Below, piece after piece: positions 14,681 to 15,345 of a stretch of DNA of 15,345 nt; the stretch's first letter is position 1; every line of letters starts with the position of its first letter. The notes below the pieces were generated by a model. It was not told where the DNA came from and did no database searches. It saw nothing but the letters and a program-made list of their open reading frames with translations. Location of the stretch: positions 1-15,345 of the forward strand of contig CAMCUJ010000007.1 in assembly GCA_945878965.1 (NCBI GenBank), given 5' to 3'. Source of the stretch: an uncultured Clostridia bacterium. Lineage in GTDB: Bacteria > Bacillota > Clostridia > Monoglobales > Monoglobaceae. Position numbers and translations under genes: made by a program.

Positions 14681-15085
14681 ATGCAGGAGCAAAGGAAAAA
14701 GCTGTTCTCGTATGCGATTATAATGCTTGTTGCGGCGGTAATTATAGTGCTTATAGCTTATATGTCGGAGAACAGAGCGGATATGTATGAAAGTGAGATT
14801 ACAAAAAATCAGACCGAGATAGAGTCAATTCAAGCTCAGCTTGCACAGCTTACAAATGATAACTATGAGCTTAAAAAGCAGAATGAAAAGAATATGACTG
14901 CGGCATCGGATTTTGAAGATTACCGCATTAAGCTTGATATAATTAAAACGGCATGGGAGATGCACAATGCAGGAGATAATGAAGGTGCTCTTTTGAAGCT
15001 TTCCGAGCTTGACAGAGCTGCTCTTGATGATATTTCCGGTGCATTTTACGACAGCGTTATGGCACAGCTTCAGCCGGCGGCTTAA
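14681..15085 (+). CDS. Small membrane-anchored coiled-coil protein, function unknown
   Basis: 134 aa, not recognised as a named family. Residues 1-8 are short and basic, and 10-28 (SYAIIMLVAAVIIVLIAYM region) form one transmembrane helix. Residues about 36-72 are a heptad-like coiled coil rich in E, Q and N (EITKNQTEIESIQAQL...). Residues 83-130 are helical, and AWEMHNAGDNEGALLKLSEL resembles one TPR-like hairpin. By the positive-inside rule the C-terminal part is outside the cell. The architecture is reminiscent of small divisome proteins such as DivIC/FtsL, but no diagnostic motif supports that. AAAGGA (14665-14670) lies 10 nt before ATG. It follows parB by 75 nt with no terminator between, so it may belong to the parAB operon. 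Confidence 0.7.
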   Translation: MQEQRKKLFSYAIIMLVAAVIIVLIAYMSENRADMYESEITKNQTEIESIQAQLAQLTNDNYELKKQNEKNMTAASDFEDYRIKLDIIKTAWEMHNAGDNEGALLKLSELDRAALDDISGAFYDSVMAQLQPAA

Positions 15086-15118
15086 TTTAAGCTGACAGAT
15101 AAAAATTAAAATAAAGAA

Positions 15119-15157
15119 TAAGGTATGGTTTGGAATATTTTGCTCAGCCATACCTTA
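15119..15157 (+). terminator. Probable terminator after the parAB-membrane protein genes
   Basis: 10-bp stem TAAGGTATGG (15119-15128) and CCATACCTTA (15148-15157) with a 19-nt loop, 33 nt past the stop codon. It is followed by ATATTTAAG, a poor U-tract. It is the only candidate end for this operon before the repeat at 15189. Confidence 0.5.
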
Positions 15158-15188
15158 ATATTTAAGTGGGTATATTTATTATGCTGCC

Positions 15189-15337
15189 GCACGGGACGCC
15201 CTCGACGACGTCCCCTACTACCTTGCAACAACTAAAACTTGACATTGCTTGATTGGTAGGGGCGAACTGTGTTCGCCCGTGTGAGAGCAATTGCTGTCCG
15301 CTGAGGATTGTATATTTTTAGATGTTATGAGGTACTA
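15189..15337 (-). repeat. Inverted-end element, copy B, with left-flank hairpin
   Basis: 15189-15223 matches 8074-8108 in the same orientation (35 nt, one mismatch). 15216-15337 matches the reverse complement of 8101-8222 with four mismatches in 122 nt (at about 15295, 15300, 15321 and 15335). It includes the hairpin GGGCGAACTGTGTTCGCCC (15260-15278). The right end is AGGTACTA, one base off the perfect inverted end, and is not followed by GGGG. Non-coding; it occupies the final 160 nt of the window after the terminator. Confidence 0.75.
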
Positions 15338-15345
15338 CAATATTA

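Noticed and set aside
15239..15262. TTGACA in copy B as an outward promoter
   Set aside because: A perfect -35-like hexamer, but no -10-like sequence lies 16-18 nt downstream (GGCGAA region).

Overview
The window looks like the chromosome of a low-GC anaerobic Clostridia-type Firmicute. The evidence is a full-length Gram-positive type DNA polymerase III (PolC), MEP-pathway IspG, Soj/Spo0J-type ParA and ParB, a butanol-dehydrogenase-like iron alcohol dehydrogenase, a secreted protein with a copper-amine-oxidase-like stalk domain, strong AGGAGG-like ribosome binding sites and sigma-A type promoters. The species cannot be named from the sequence alone.

Layout. Positions 1-3627 carry three minus-strand genes: exodeoxyribonuclease III (cut by the left edge), an iron-dependent alcohol dehydrogenase, and a secreted stalk-domain protein with a clear promoter. 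Positions 3692-6772 hold an AT-rich type II restriction-modification module. Two different DNA methyltransferases run on the plus strand. They converge on a minus-strand pair, a controller (C) protein and the probable restriction endonuclease, and the two operons meet at a perfect hairpin that should terminate both. The controller promoter overlaps an 11-bp direct repeat that is a candidate C-box.

Positions 6854-15085 are housekeeping genes on the plus strand: ispG, polC, parA (soj), parB (spo0J) and a small membrane/coiled-coil protein of unknown role. They supply isoprenoid precursors, replicate the chromosome and segregate its origin. The 370-bp gap between ispG and polC is filled with short GC-rich palindromes and a 122-130 bp element with inverted ends. 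A second, nearly identical copy of that element lies at 15189-15337, just past the parAB cluster. Its core is inverted while its left flank keeps the same orientation, so the polC-parA-parB block sits between inverted repeats.

The most interesting observations are the inverted-core repeat pair with its family of GTAGGG-starting hairpins, and the two-methyltransferase R-M module, which has a poly-A(9) tract in one methylase, an unusual HPPYW motif IV in the other, and a possibly degenerate PD-(D/E)XK site in the nuclease. No tRNA, rRNA, CRISPR array, insertion-sequence transposase or prophage gene was seen.
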